Shown here piece after piece: positions 16,632 through 26,057 of a stretch of DNA of 64,000 nucleotides. This DNA comes from an uncultured Alistipes sp. Lineage in GTDB: Bacteria > Bacteroidota > Bacteroidia > Bacteroidales > Rikenellaceae. Positions within the stretch are counted from its first letter, which is position 1. Each line of letters opens with the position of its first letter. The notes under the pieces are model-generated. The model worked only from the letters and a program-made list of their open reading frames with translations, did not search any database and was not told where the DNA came from. Location: contig CANQGQ010000002.1 in NCBI GenBank assembly GCA_947623305.1, positions 62,001 to 126,000 of the forward strand, written 5' to 3'. The position numbers were made by a program, and so were the translations under genes.

Positions 16632-17455
16632 AGCATGCGGCGTCTTTCGAAAAGGTCGTTTCTGATTCGGATGTCGGTATAGCCTTCCGCTGCGAGCAGC
16701 GTGCGCAGCGTATCGGCATACAGATGATAGATTTCGAAGTAGAGGCGGCCCTGTGGACGCAACATCCGTCGGCCGGCTCGGGCGATGGCGCGATAGAAGC
16801 ACAACGGATCGTCGTCCGGTACGAAAAGGGCTTCGGCCGGTTCGTATTCGCGGACATTGGGGTGCATCGACGCGCGGTCGCGCTGCGGAACGTAGGGTGG
16901 ATTCGATACGATGACGTCGAACGGCTCCGGAAAGACCTCCGCCAGGTCATGCAGGGCATCGGCCCGTCGCAGATCGACCCGCACACCGAGTGCGCGGCAG
17001 TTTTCCGCCGCTACGGCGAGGGCCGCTTCCGACAAATCGGCGGCGACGACGGTCGCATGGGGCAGTTCGGCCGCCAAGGTCGCTGCGATGCAGCCGCTGC
17101 CCGTGCCGACATCCAGGATCGCCGATGCGTTTCGTTCTTCGCAGAGGATCCAGGCCGTGAGCTCCTCGGTTTCGGGACGGGGAATCAATACGCCCTCCCG
17201 CACGGCGAACCGTCGGCCGAGGAACGAGGCCGTTCCTGTAACGTATTGCACGGGACGGCCCGCCGCTAATTGTTCGATGACGGCGTCGATTCCGTCGAGG
17301 TTGATTTCCGCCTGCGGGTCGGTCAGAAAGGCCGCTTCCGGAAGCCCGCTCGATTCCGCAGCGGCCAACAGGGCGATGCTGCGGGCCTCGCGTTCGCCGT
17401 AGAGCGGCACGAGGGGCGTCGCGATGCGTCGGAGTATGTCTCGGCGGGTCGTCAT
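16613..17455 (-). CDS. prmC: Peptide chain release factor N5-glutamine methyltransferase PrmC
   Basis: PrmC methylates the Gln of the GGQ motif in release factors RF1 and RF2. The 280-aa product has the N-terminal helical substrate-binding domain. A SAM-dependent methyltransferase domain follows, with ILDVGTGSGCIAATLA, and the diagnostic VSNPPYVPQRD (NPPY, about residues 180-184). GVLIPRPETEELTAWIL is the PrmC-specific RPETE motif. ATG 17455 overlaps the aroC stop in an ATGA junction. The 3' end overlaps recX. Confidence 0.96.
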   Translation of the reverse strand: MTTRRDILRRIATPLVPLYGEREARSIALLAAAESSGLPEAAFLTDPQAEINLDGIDAVIEQLAAGRPVQYVTGTASFLGRRFAVREGVLIPRPETEELTAWILCEERNASAILDVGTGSGCIAATLAAELPHATVVAADLSEAALAVAAENCRALGVRVDLRRADALHDLAEVFPEPFDVIVSNPPYVPQRDRASMHPNVREYEPAEALFVPDDDPLCFYRAIARAGRRMLRPQGRLYFEIYHLYADTLRTLLAAEGYTDIRIRNDLFERRRMLCCRMN

Positions 17456-18429
17456 CGGTCGCGCAGATCGGCTAAGGCTATGGCGATGGCGGCTTCGACG
17501 ACGACCGCCCCGCGCAGCGCGATGCAGACGTCGTGGCGACCGGTCGTTACGAGCGGTTCCATCCGTCCGGTGGCGCGGTTGAACGTGGTTTGCGGCCGAC
17601 CGATGCTGGCCGTCGGTTTGAAGGCTGCCCGCACGACGAGTTCGTTGCCGTTGGTGATGCCGCCGTCGATGCCGCCCGCATGGTTGGTCGCCGTGTGTCC
17701 GTCGGCATCGACGATCGGGTCGTTGTTTTCCGAGCCGTGCAGGCGCGAGCCTGCGAATCCGCTGCCGAACTCCGCACCCTTGATGCCCGGGATGGAGAAA
17801 AGCAGGTGGGCGATGACGCTCTCCGCCGAATCGAAGAAGGGGTCGCCCCATCCGGCCGGAACGCCTTGCACGCGGCACTCGACGATGCCGCCGACCGAAT
17901 CTTTCCGTGCGGCTGCGTCGCGCAGCAGGTCGTCGAAGCGATCCGGTTCCGTGCATCCGCCGATTTCAACGAGACGGGTTTCGAATGCGATTTCAGCAGG
18001 CAACAGCTTTTTAGCGACGACGCCGGCCGCTACGAGTGCCACCGTCAGCCGACCCGAAAAGTGTCCGCCGCCGCGCGGATCGTTGTATCCGTCGAATTTT
18101 CGATAGGCCGTCCGGTCGGCATGCGAGGGGCGGTCGTGGCCCTCCGTTGCGGCGTAATCCTGCGGACGCGTGTCCGTATTGGCGAATGCGATGGTAATGG
18201 GGGCGCCGGTCGTACGACCCTGATAGATACCCGAAACGAGTTGCGGGACATCCGGTTCCCGCCGCGCGGTGGTGCCCGTCGGACCGCTGCGGCGTCGGGC
18301 GAGGTCGGTTGCGAAATTTTCGGCTGCGAGCGCGATGCCCGCGGGCACACCGTCGATGACGACCCCGATTTGCGGGCCGTGCGATTCGCCCCAGAGAGCG
18401 ATCCGAAAGTGGTGTCCGAAACGGTTCAT
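17452..18429 (-). CDS. aroC: Chorismate synthase AroC
   Basis: AroC converts EPSP to chorismate, the last common step to aromatic compounds. The 325-aa product contains GHHFRIALWGESHGPQIG (signature 1), SHADRTAYRKF and the RGGGHFSGRLT motif (the RGGG signature in its Bacteroidota form). It ends with NHAGGIDGGITNGNELVVR and the Arg-rich C-terminal FMN motif. It is slightly shorter than the typical 350-360 aa but shows no missing core motif. Its start overlaps the aroA stop (ATGA) and its end overlaps prmC, so aroA-aroC-prmC are tightly coupled. Confidence 0.96.
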   Translation of the reverse strand: MNRFGHHFRIALWGESHGPQIGVVIDGVPAGIALAAENFATDLARRRSGPTGTTARREPDVPQLVSGIYQGRTTGAPITIAFANTDTRPQDYAATEGHDRPSHADRTAYRKFDGYNDPRGGGHFSGRLTVALVAAGVVAKKLLPAEIAFETRLVEIGGCTEPDRFDDLLRDAAARKDSVGGIVECRVQGVPAGWGDPFFDSAESVIAHLLFSIPGIKGAEFGSGFAGSRLHGSENNDPIVDADGHTATNHAGGIDGGITNGNELVVRAAFKPTASIGRPQTTFNRATGRMEPLVTTGRHDVCIALRGAVVVEAAIAIALADLRDR

Positions 18430-19676
18430 CGCGTTGTTTTCAGTTTTTCGAGTTCGTCGAAGAAGGTCGGATAGCTTTTGGCGACGCATTCGGCTCCTTT
18501 GAGGATCACTTCTCCGTCGGCGCGCAGAGCCGCTACAGCCAGCGACATGGCCATGCGGTGGTCGCTGTGGCTGTCGACACGTGCGCCGTGGATCGCTCCG
18601 CCGCGGATGCGCATCGTGTCGGGTTGCGTGAGGTCGACCTCGATGCCTAATTTGCCGTACTCCTCGCGGATGGCCGATGCGCGGTCGCACTCCTTGTGAA
18701 CCAAGCGTGAGGTGCCGTACAGCGTGCTCGTCCCTTCGGCCGATGCTGCCAAAGCGGCCAAAGCGGGAAAAAGATCGGGACATTGGGTGGCGTCGAACTC
18801 GAACGCCTGCAACGGGCGTGCGCCGACCGTTACCGAATCGGGTTCGCTGATGACCGAAGCGCCGGCCCGGACGAGGGCCGAACAGATGGCCGTGTCGGCC
18901 TGCTTCGAGAGCATCCGCACGTTCTCGACTGTAATTTCGCCGGCCAGGGCGCCTGCAACGAGCAGCATGGCCGCCGCGCTCCAGTCTCCTTCGATGGCGA
19001 TTTCAGTGGGGCGATAGTGCTGCCCGCCCCGTATGTAAAATTCCTCGTAGTCGCGGTGGTCGATTTCGATGCCGAAGCGGGCCGCCGTGTCGAGCGTTAT
19101 ATCTATATAAGGTAGGGAGACGGGATTCGAGACGTGCAGGATGGTATCTTCCCGTGCCAAGGGAAGCGCCAAAAGCAGCCCCGTGATGAATTGCGACGAA
19201 ATCGAACCGTCGATGACCGTCTCTCCGCCTCCGAGCGGCCCGCAAACCGTGATCGGCAATCGTCCGTCGGTGTCGGTCGTGCGGACGCCCAGATTGCGCA
19301 GGGCCGCGAGCATCGGCTCCATCGGGCGGTGCAGCAGCGAACCCTCGCCGACGATCCGCATCGGCCGGTCGGCGAGCGCGGCGATCGGTGTGAACAGGCG
19401 TGTCGCCAAGCCCGATTCGCCCGTGTGCAGCGTGTCGCTTTTCAGATGCAGTCCGCCGTCGATGGCGAGTGTCTCTTCATCGAGCTGCGCGATGCGGGCG
19501 CCGAGCGTTTCGATGCACCGCATGGCCGATAGCGTGTCGTCGCAAAATTCGAGGTTGTGCAACACCGATCGCCCTTCGGCCAACAGCGAGGCTGCCAAAG
19601 CACGCTGTGCATAGCTTTTCGAACAAGGGGGGCTGATCCGGCCTCCGATACGCCCCGACGTCAGGATCGTTTCCAT
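18426..19676 (-). CDS. aroA: 3-phosphoshikimate 1-carboxyvinyltransferase (EPSP synthase) AroA
   Basis: AroA joins shikimate-3-phosphate and PEP to give EPSP, feeding AroC encoded by the next gene. The 416-aa product has SPPCSKSYAQRALAASLLA (the PxSKSxxxRA motif). ESGLATRLFTPIAAL stands where the family has the LGNAGTAxRxL loop, SSQFITGLLLALPLA binds the substrate, and SDHRMAMSLAVAAL lies near the C-terminus. The first loop reads GESGLATRL rather than GNAGTAxR, a known class variation that affects inhibitor sensitivity. The consequence here is inference. lptB is 11 nt upstream. Confidence 0.95.
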   Translation of the reverse strand: METILTSGRIGGRISPPCSKSYAQRALAASLLAEGRSVLHNLEFCDDTLSAMRCIETLGARIAQLDEETLAIDGGLHLKSDTLHTGESGLATRLFTPIAALADRPMRIVGEGSLLHRPMEPMLAALRNLGVRTTDTDGRLPITVCGPLGGGETVIDGSISSQFITGLLLALPLAREDTILHVSNPVSLPYIDITLDTAARFGIEIDHRDYEEFYIRGGQHYRPTEIAIEGDWSAAAMLLVAGALAGEITVENVRMLSKQADTAICSALVRAGASVISEPDSVTVGARPLQAFEFDATQCPDLFPALAALAASAEGTSTLYGTSRLVHKECDRASAIREEYGKLGIEVDLTQPDTMRIRGGAIHGARVDSHSDHRMAMSLAVAALRADGEVILKGAECVAKSYPTFFDELEKLKTTR

Positions 19677-19687
19677 GCGCGGCGGCG

Positions 19688-20479
19688 TTATTTCCGGACG
19701 GCATCCGGATTGTTGATCATCTCCTGTGTGAGCTGGTGGCTCTTTTTCAGCTCGAAGTGCTGGCCCAAATAGACCTTGCGCACCATCGGGTCGGCGGCCA
19801 GTTCCTCGGCCGAACCGGTTTTCAGAATCCTGCCTTCATAGAGCAGGTAGGTGCGGTCGGTGATGGCGAGCGTCTCGTCGACGTTGTGGTCGGTGATGAT
19901 GACGCCGATATTCTTGTGCTTGAGCGTTGCCACGATGGACTGGATGTCCTCTACGGCGATAGGGTCGACGCCCGCGAAGGGTTCGTCGAGCAGGATGAAG
20001 GCCGGATTGATGGCGACGGCCCGCGCGATTTCGGTGCGCCGCCGTTCGCCGCCCGACAACTGGATGCCGTAGCTCTTGCGCACCTTCTGCAACCGGAACT
20101 CCTCGATCAGCGCTTCGACCCGTTCGGCCTGGTATTCTTTCGTGTAGGCGGTCATTTCGAGCACCGAACGGATGTTCTCCTCGACTGTCAGCCGACGGAA
20201 TACCGACGCCTCCTGCGCCAGATAGCCCACGCCCAACTGCGCCCGTCGATAGACCGGCAGATCGGTGAGTTCCGAGACCTGGCCTTCGTCGTTTTCGAGA
20301 AAAATGCGACCTTCGTTCGGCTTGATCAACCCCACGATCATATAAAAGGTGGTCGTCTTGCCGGCTCCGTTAGGGCCCAACAGTCCGACGATCTCGCCCT
20401 GCCGGACGTCGATCGAGACATGATTGACCACCGTACGGGACTTGTATTTCTTGATCAGTTCGTTCGTGTAGAGACGCAT
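19688..20479 (-). CDS. lptB: LPS export ABC transporter ATP-binding protein LptB
   Basis: LptB is the cytoplasmic ATPase that powers LPS extraction from the inner membrane by LptFGC. The 263-aa product has the Walker A motif [11 protein letters not shown], a Q-loop with [12 protein letters not shown] typical of LptB, the ABC signature [14 protein letters not shown] and the Walker B motif [14 protein letters not shown], followed by the switch His ([10 protein letters not shown]). The C-terminal extension of about 20 residues past YLGQHFEL is common in Bacteroidota. A TAACTTTG -7 box lies about 25 bp upstream. First gene of a run continuing into aroA. Confidence 0.95.
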   Translation of the reverse strand: MRLYTNELIKKYKSRTVVNHVSIDVRQGEIVGLLGPNGAGKTTTFYMIVGLIKPNEGRIFLENDEGQVSELTDLPVYRRAQLGVGYLAQEASVFRRLTVEENIRSVLEMTAYTKEYQAERVEALIEEFRLQKVRKSYGIQLSGGERRRTEIARAVAINPAFILLDEPFAGVDPIAVEDIQSIVATLKHKNIGVIITDHNVDETLAITDRTYLLYEGRILKTGSAEELAADPMVRKVYLGQHFELKKSHQLTQEMINNPDAVRK

Positions 20480-20501
20480 GGCTTTTTTGCATAATTTCCT
20501 A

Positions 20502-20509
20502 CAAAGTTA
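20502..20509 (-). promoter_or_regulatory. -7 box of the lptB-aroA-aroC-prmC-recX-M23 run
   Basis: TAACTTTG on the minus strand fits TAnnTTTG and lies 22 bp before the lptB ATG at 20479. I see no clear TTTG at the matching -33 distance. Confidence 0.5.
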
Positions 20510-20531
20510 TGTTTTTTTCCGAAAATTTTCT

Positions 20532-20539
20532 TATCTTTA
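20532..20539 (+). promoter_or_regulatory. -7 box of recQ
   Basis: TATCTTTA differs from TAnnTTTG at the last base only and lies 37 bp before the recQ ATG (20577). It is divergent from the lptB box, 22 bp away, so the two promoters share one short region. Confidence 0.45.
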
Positions 20540-20576
20540 CATTGAATTTTACGATTTACGGCTTACGTACGACCCA

Positions 20577-22769
20577 ATGAAACGAAACGAATCATCCTTG
20601 TTGCATGAGAAACTGAAAACCTATTTCGGTTTCGATTCCTTTAAAGGGAACCAGGAGGCTGTTATTCGGAACGTGTTGGCCGGTCGGGATACCTTTGTTT
20701 TAATGCCTACGGGCGGCGGTAAATCGTTATGCTATCAGTTGCCGGCTCTGTTGATGGAGGGGGTGGCGATCGTCATTTCGCCGTTGATCGCGCTCATGAA
20801 GAATCAGGTCGATGCCATGCGGATGTTTTCGGCCGATTCGGGCATCGCCCATTTCCTGAACTCGTCGCTCAACAAGACGGCCGTCGCCCAAGTGCGGGCC
20901 GACGTGCTGGCCGGAAAGACCAAACTGCTCTATTTCGCGCCCGAATCCCTGACCAAAGAGGACAATGTGGCGTTTCTGCGCAAAATCAAGATTTCGTTCT
21001 ATGCGATCGACGAGGCGCACTGTATTTCGGAGTGGGGCCACGACTTCCGGCCGGAGTATCGGCGTATCCGACCGATCATCAACGATATAGGAACCGCTCC
21101 GTTGATCGCGCTCACGGCTACGGCTACGCCTAAAGTGCAATTGGATATTCAGAAAAACCTCGGCATGTCGGAAGCGGCGGTCTTCAAGTCGTCGTTCAAT
21201 CGGCCGAACCTCTACTACGAAATCCGGCCCAAACACGATGCCGACCGGGAAATCATCCGTTTCATCAAGCAGAACGAAGGAAAGAGCGGAATCATTTACT
21301 GTTTGAGCCGCAAGAAGGTGGAGGAGCTCGCCGAACTGTTGACTGCCAACGGCATACGGGCCCATGCCTATCATGCCGGCATGGATGCGGCGACACGCGC
21401 CGCCAACCAGGACGACTTTTTGATGGAGCGCGTCGAGGTCATTGTGGCGACCATTGCGTTCGGGATGGGCATCGACAAGCCCGACGTGCGTTACGTCATC
21501 CATTACGACATTCCGAAATCGCTCGAGGGGTACTACCAGGAGACGGGTCGTGCCGGTCGGGACGGCGGCGAGGGCTATTGTCTGACCTTTTACAGCTACA
21601 AGGATATTCAGAAACTCGAAAAATTCATGCAGGGCAAGCCGGTGGCCGAGCAGGAGATCGGCAAGCTGCTTTTGCAGGAGACGGTCTCCTATGCCGAAAG
21701 TTCGATGTGCCGCCGCAAGACGCTGCTGCACTACTTCGGCGAGGAGTACCCCGAGGAAAATTGCGGCAACTGCGACAACTGCCGCCATCCTAAACCTGCG
21801 ATCGACGCGAAAGCCTCGTTGAAAATGGCGCTCGAAGCGTTGCGCGAAATCGGCGACAAATTCAAGTCCGACTATCTGATCCACGTTCTGACCGGCAAGA
21901 ATACGGCATTGGTCAAGAGCTATGGGCACAACAAATCGAAATGGTTCGGAGCCGGTGAGGCGCACGATGCCCGTTATTGGGGTGCCGTGTTGCGTCAGGG
22001 GTTGATTCTCGGGTTGATCGACAAAAATATCGAGAATTACGGACTGTTGTCCATCAACAAGAAAGGCGAGCAGTACATCGCCCTGCCGACGCCGGTAACG
22101 ATCACGCTCGACCACGACTACGACGAAGAGGAGAAAGAGGCCGAAGCCGTCGCTCCGATGGGGCGCGGAGGTGTTGCCGACGAGGAGCTCTTTGCTATGC
22201 TGAAGGATTTGTGCAAGAAGGTGGCCAAACGGCAGGGGCTGCCGCCGTTCGTCATCTTCCAGGATCCGTCGTTGGAGGACATGTCGATCCAGTATCCCGT
22301 TACGATCGAGGAGTTGCAGAACATCACGGGCGTGGGTGCGGGCAAGGCCCGCCGATTCGGCGCGGAGTTCGTCGAACTGATCAAGGCGTACGTCGAGGAA
22401 AAGGAGATCGTCCGTCCGCAGGATATGATCGTCAAGGCGGTGGCGAACAAGTCGGGCATCAAGATATTCATCATCCAGGCGATCGACCGCAAGATGGATT
22501 TCGAGGACATTGCCCGAACGAAAAATCTCGATTTCGACGAACTGCTGACCGAAATCGAAGGAATCGTCAATTCGGGTACGAAACTCGACATCTCGTACTA
22601 CCTCAAGGAGTTTATGGACGAGGAGAAGATGGAGGATATTTACCTCTATTTCAAGGAGGATGCCGAGAGCGATTCGCTCGATGCCGCCGTCGAGGAATTA
22701 GGCTCCGATTACACGGAGGAGGAAATTCGTCTGGTGCGTATCAAATTCATCTGCGAACAAGGGAATTGA
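20577..22769 (+). CDS. recQ: ATP-dependent DNA helicase RecQ
   Basis: RecQ unwinds recombination and stalled-fork structures 3'-5'. The 730-aa product has Walker A MPTGGGKSLCYQ (about residues 43-54), the DEAH box in AIDEAHCISEWGHDFRP (about 143-159), helicase C motifs with TIAFGMGIDKPDVRYVIH and YYQETGRAGRDG, and the RQC zinc cluster (CRRKTLLHYFGE, then CGNCDNC). It then has the winged-helix RQC domain, an HRDC-like segment (EELQNITGVGAGKARRFG) and a further about 130-residue helical C-terminus common in Bacteroidota RecQ. The preferred start ATG 20577 excludes a hydrophobic upstream extension that would read through the promoter. Confidence 0.96.
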   Translation: MKRNESSLLHEKLKTYFGFDSFKGNQEAVIRNVLAGRDTFVLMPTGGGKSLCYQLPALLMEGVAIVISPLIALMKNQVDAMRMFSADSGIAHFLNSSLNKTAVAQVRADVLAGKTKLLYFAPESLTKEDNVAFLRKIKISFYAIDEAHCISEWGHDFRPEYRRIRPIINDIGTAPLIALTATATPKVQLDIQKNLGMSEAAVFKSSFNRPNLYYEIRPKHDADREIIRFIKQNEGKSGIIYCLSRKKVEELAELLTANGIRAHAYHAGMDAATRAANQDDFLMERVEVIVATIAFGMGIDKPDVRYVIHYDIPKSLEGYYQETGRAGRDGGEGYCLTFYSYKDIQKLEKFMQGKPVAEQEIGKLLLQETVSYAESSMCRRKTLLHYFGEEYPEENCGNCDNCRHPKPAIDAKASLKMALEALREIGDKFKSDYLIHVLTGKNTALVKSYGHNKSKWFGAGEAHDARYWGAVLRQGLILGLIDKNIENYGLLSINKKGEQYIALPTPVTITLDHDYDEEEKEAEAVAPMGRGGVADEELFAMLKDLCKKVAKRQGLPPFVIFQDPSLEDMSIQYPVTIEELQNITGVGAGKARRFGAEFVELIKAYVEEKEIVRPQDMIVKAVANKSGIKIFIIQAIDRKMDFEDIARTKNLDFDELLTEIEGIVNSGTKLDISYYLKEFMDEEKMEDIYLYFKEDAESDSLDAAVEELGSDYTEEEIRLVRIKFICEQGN

Positions 22770-22853
22770 CACGTCGTCAGCAATTAAATACCTCCATGCG
22801 CGAACAATCGTAATAAATCTCGATTCGTTTTGATTCGTTTCGGTTTCGCGATT

Positions 22854-22957
22854 GAAGCCCCTCCCAAGGGAGGGGGCTTAGGGTGGGGTCAAAACTGAAT
22901 ACACGGCCAAAGGCTGTGAGGAACAGCGGTCGGATTTGAAAATCCGGGGCAAAAATG
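22854..22957 (+). repeat. Dispersed palindromic repeat, copy 2
   Basis: The element runs AAGCCCCTCCC-AA-GGGAGGGG, then TTAGGGTGGGGTC, AAAACTGAATAC, a short inverted core (CGGCC..GGCTG), GAGGAACAGCGGTCGGATTTG and AAAATCCGG, the last two pairing as a small hairpin. It fills the gap between recQ and the 80-aa membrane protein gene. It matches the copies at 38953 and 54463 in the same orientation. Confidence 0.8.
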
Positions 22958-22991
22958 CGGCTACATTAAAGTATATAAATACGTAACCGTT

Positions 22992-23234
22992 ATGAAATCG
23001 ACATTCGTCATGCAGGCCGTCCGGTTGATCGGCATGGTGTTGGCCATCGCCGGCATCATCTACGCGATCGAGTACGTGCCGCGCGGCATCGCCGTGTGGT
23101 TTTGGGTCGCCTTGTTGGGAATCGGATTCGTCGGGCTGCTCTATTCGTTCCGCGTCGTCCGGCAGCGCAATCGAATAGCCGCTCGGCAACGCAATCGGGC
23201 CGCTGCCCGCAAATCGAAATCCAGAAAACGCTGA
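22992..23234 (+). CDS. Small two-helix membrane protein with basic tail
   Basis: The 80-aa product has two hydrophobic segments (about residues 10-28 and 33-52) joined by a short loop, followed by an Arg/Lys/Ala-rich tail from residue 57. The tail contains a repeated RQRNR(I/R)AA(R) unit and should face the cytoplasm by the positive-inside rule. I recognise no family. It stands alone, with a repeat element upstream and a convergent M16 peptidase gene downstream. Confidence 0.65.
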   Translation: MKSTFVMQAVRLIGMVLAIAGIIYAIEYVPRGIAVWFWVALLGIGFVGLLYSFRVVRQRNRIAARQRNRAAARKSKSRKR

Positions 23235-23261
23235 TAGATCCGTTGCCTTTGCAATGTGCGA

Positions 23262-24536
23262 TCAATGGTCGTAGGCTCGCTCGTCGCCCGCTACGACCGT
23301 AATCAAATCTTCGCGGGCCAGATAGCGGCGGGCCAACCGTTGTACGTCGGCCGGCGTCGTCTCCCGAATGCGGCGGAGGTTGTCGCCGATGATCCGGTTG
23401 TTCGTGCCGCAAAGCAGGTTCTCGATCGTAACGTCGGCGATGCCGAACGGTCCGTCGAGAATGCGCATCATTTCGCCCGCCATCATGTTTTTCACTATAT
23501 CCAGCTCCGCTTCGGGCATCGGTTCGTTGCGGAGTTTTTCGATCTCGGCGTCGATTTCGTTCAGCGCCGCGCGGGTTACCTCCGTGCCGACTTGCACGGC
23601 AATAGCGAAATAGCCCGCCTGTTGAAAATTGACCATCGCCGCTACGGCTCCGTAAGTGTAGCCGTGTTCTTCGCGCAGGTTCTGCATCAGGCGGGCGCCG
23701 AAATAGCCGCCCAGGGCCGTCGCCACGACCTGCATGCCCAAAAAATCGGGATGCCGGCGCGGAAAGAGCAACCGTCCGATTCGGATGGACGATTGTACGG
23801 CGCCCGGATGCGATACGAACGTTTCGCGACGGGTCTCGGGTGCCGGAAATGCGGGTCGGAACGGGGCGCCGTTCGATGGCAGCCGTTCGGCAATCGCTGC
23901 AATCGCCGACCGTTCCGCCTCGCCGATGCGCCCGCTGCAAACGACGAAACAGTTTTCGGCCGTATAGTGCCGTTCGTAGAAGGCGACTAAATCGTCGCGG
24001 GTCAGCCGGTCGTAGGCGCGTTCGTCGGAGGAGATGCCGTAGGGGTGGCTGGGCCCGAAAAGAGCCTGGGCGAATGCTTCGCGCGCCTGCGTGTCGACTT
24101 TGGTGCGTTCGATGGCGAGTTGCTGGCGGCGTTTGGCGCAGTAGACGGCGACCTCCTCGTCGGGAAAAAGCGGATGCAGCAGAATCTGTTCGATCACGTC
24201 GCAGGTCGGGCCGAAGAACTTCGAGAGCATGCAGAAACTGACGTAGGCGACGTCGCGGTCGATGTTGATGTCGAAATAGGAGCCGTAGTAGTCCAACCGT
24301 TCGGCGACCTCCTGCGCCGTGTAGGCCTGCGTCCCTTCGGACAGCAGATTGGCGGTGGCCGATGCCGAGAACGGCACGCGCTGCACCGATGATCCGGCTG
24401 CGAATACGAACGTTACGCGCAGGACGTCGAAATCGTCGGTGGTCAGCGTATAGAGTTTCACTCCGTTGCGGAGCGTCTGCACGGCGGGTTCGGCCAGTTC
24501 GATCGAGGCCGGCAGGGTGATGGGCGGTTGTTTCAT
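23262..24536 (-). CDS. M16-family (pitrilysin-like) protein, non-catalytic partner
   Basis: The 424-aa product has the M16 double-domain architecture but no HxxEH zinc motif. The equivalent position reads ASATANLLSEG. The C-terminal M16 domain keeps the Arg/Tyr substrate-binding segment (LREEHGYTYGAVA, compare the R..LREK.GLAY motif). It should pair with the upstream, catalytically complete M16 protein as in heterodimeric M16B peptidases. Its ATG (24536) overlaps the upstream gene's stop in an ATGA junction, consistent with equal production. There is no signal peptide, so the pair is probably cytoplasmic. Confidence 0.9.
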   Translation of the reverse strand: MKQPPITLPASIELAEPAVQTLRNGVKLYTLTTDDFDVLRVTFVFAAGSSVQRVPFSASATANLLSEGTQAYTAQEVAERLDYYGSYFDINIDRDVAYVSFCMLSKFFGPTCDVIEQILLHPLFPDEEVAVYCAKRRQQLAIERTKVDTQAREAFAQALFGPSHPYGISSDERAYDRLTRDDLVAFYERHYTAENCFVVCSGRIGEAERSAIAAIAERLPSNGAPFRPAFPAPETRRETFVSHPGAVQSSIRIGRLLFPRRHPDFLGMQVVATALGGYFGARLMQNLREEHGYTYGAVAAMVNFQQAGYFAIAVQVGTEVTRAALNEIDAEIEKLRNEPMPEAELDIVKNMMAGEMMRILDGPFGIADVTIENLLCGTNNRIIGDNLRRIRETTPADVQRLARRYLAREDLITVVAGDERAYDH

Positions 24537-25825
24537 GATTCGGTGGCTTTGTTCGGTTCGGAGGTTTGCTGGCGGGATTGGGCCGTTCCGGCGGCCCGAT
24601 AGACCAGAGTGGAACTGTTCTCCGGACGGAAGAGGCGCCGGCAGCATGTCCGGATGCGTTCTGCGTCGATAGCTCGGTAGAGCGATACTTCGCGATTGAT
24701 CAGATCGAGGTCGCCCAGCATCTCGTAGAAACCCAGATTCAGGGCCTTGTTCATGACGTTCAGTTCGCCGAAAAGGGTGTTGGCTTCGAATTTGTTTTTC
24801 ACCTTTTCCAACTCGCGGAGGGGCACTTCGGCGTTTTGCAGCGAGGCGATCTCCTCCATGAAGGCGGCTTCGGCCTCCTCGACCGTGGTCTCCGGAAGCA
24901 GCTGTCCCGTGAAGATGAAGAGCCCCGGGTCGATGTCGCCCGTGATGTAGGCATTGACCTGCGACAACAGGCGCCGTTCGCGCACCAACCGCCGATAGAG
25001 CCGCGACGAGTCGCCGCCCGAAAGCAGGTCGGAGACCAGATCGGCCGTGTAGAAGTCCGGCGACAGGCGGTCGTCCATGTGATAGGCGATGGTGAGCATC
25101 GTAGCCGGCACCTCGCGTTCCACTTCCAATCGCCGCGGGGCCGTTTGTGCGGGTTCCTGCGGGATGACGGCGGCGGCCGTTCCGCGGTCGGGGAGCGGGC
25201 TGAACCACTTTTCGGCCAGGTCGAGCATCCGTTCTTCGTCAATGTCGGCGGAGAGCGAGAGCACGGCGTTCGACGGATGGTAGTGGAGCCGGTAGAAGGT
25301 CTGTACGTCGTCGAGCGTGGCCGCCGCGATGTGGTCGGGCGTCGATCCGATGGCCGACCACCGATAGGGATGCGTCTTGTAGGCCAGATCGCGCATAAGC
25401 AGCGTCCGGTCGCCGTAGGGCTGGTTCAGATAACGCTGGCGGAACTCCTCGATGACCACCTTCTGCTCGGTGGCGAGCTTTTCGGCCGTAATGTCGAGCC
25501 CCTCCATGCGATTGCTTTCGAGCCAGAGCGCCGTTTCGAGGTTCTCGTACGGCAGCGTGATGTAGAAATCGGTGTAATCGTTGTTCGTGAAGGCGTTGTT
25601 GTCGCCCGAAGCCATCTGCACCGGCAGATCGAAGACGGGCACTTCGTGCGTGCCGCGGAACATCAGGTGCTCGAAGAGGTGGGCGAAGCCGGTGCGGCTC
25701 GGCGATTCGTTGCGGGCTCCGACCTTGTAAAGGAGGTTCACAGCAGCGAGTTTCGACGTGCGGTCGCGATTGACGATGACCGACAATCCGTTTTTCAACG
25801 TGCGTTTCCTATATTTTATTGGCAT
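24533..25825 (-). CDS. M16-family zinc metallopeptidase, catalytic subunit
   Basis: The 430-aa product has the inverted zinc motif HLFEH (in FAHLFEHLMFRGT, about residues 49-53), followed by a conserved Glu downstream in the EQKVVIEEFRQRY helix that serves as the third ligand. These are the catalytic residues of pitrilysin/MPP-type peptidases. The gene is coupled by ATGA overlap to a second M16 gene lacking the motif. The N-terminus (MPIKYRKRTLKNGLSVIV) shows no signal peptide. The substrate is unknown; family members degrade small peptides. Confidence 0.94.
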   Translation of the reverse strand: MPIKYRKRTLKNGLSVIVNRDRTSKLAAVNLLYKVGARNESPSRTGFAHLFEHLMFRGTHEVPVFDLPVQMASGDNNAFTNNDYTDFYITLPYENLETALWLESNRMEGLDITAEKLATEQKVVIEEFRQRYLNQPYGDRTLLMRDLAYKTHPYRWSAIGSTPDHIAAATLDDVQTFYRLHYHPSNAVLSLSADIDEERMLDLAEKWFSPLPDRGTAAAVIPQEPAQTAPRRLEVEREVPATMLTIAYHMDDRLSPDFYTADLVSDLLSGGDSSRLYRRLVRERRLLSQVNAYITGDIDPGLFIFTGQLLPETTVEEAEAAFMEEIASLQNAEVPLRELEKVKNKFEANTLFGELNVMNKALNLGFYEMLGDLDLINREVSLYRAIDAERIRTCCRRLFRPENSSTLVYRAAGTAQSRQQTSEPNKATES

Positions 25826-26057
25826 TTTTTTATTAGCGGCTTGGTAGCTTTATCTTTCTTTTGTAAGTCCTCTTGTCTCCCGAAGGACGGCGGGGCGGCC
25901 ACGTTCGGCTCGGGATGCTTGCCCAACCTTTTCGTTTGCTCGCGACAAAATTAAACAATTTTCGATACGTGCCGCCGAAAACGGATGCAAAATAAAAAAG
26001 ACAAAAAATTAGGGCTATTTATTCGAACCCGATATGCAATTTTTCCGCCGAATTTTC

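Noticed and set aside
20727..22115. 462-codon antisense frame opposite recQ
   Set aside because: Same codon-bias artefact; recQ on the plus strand has complete helicase motifs.
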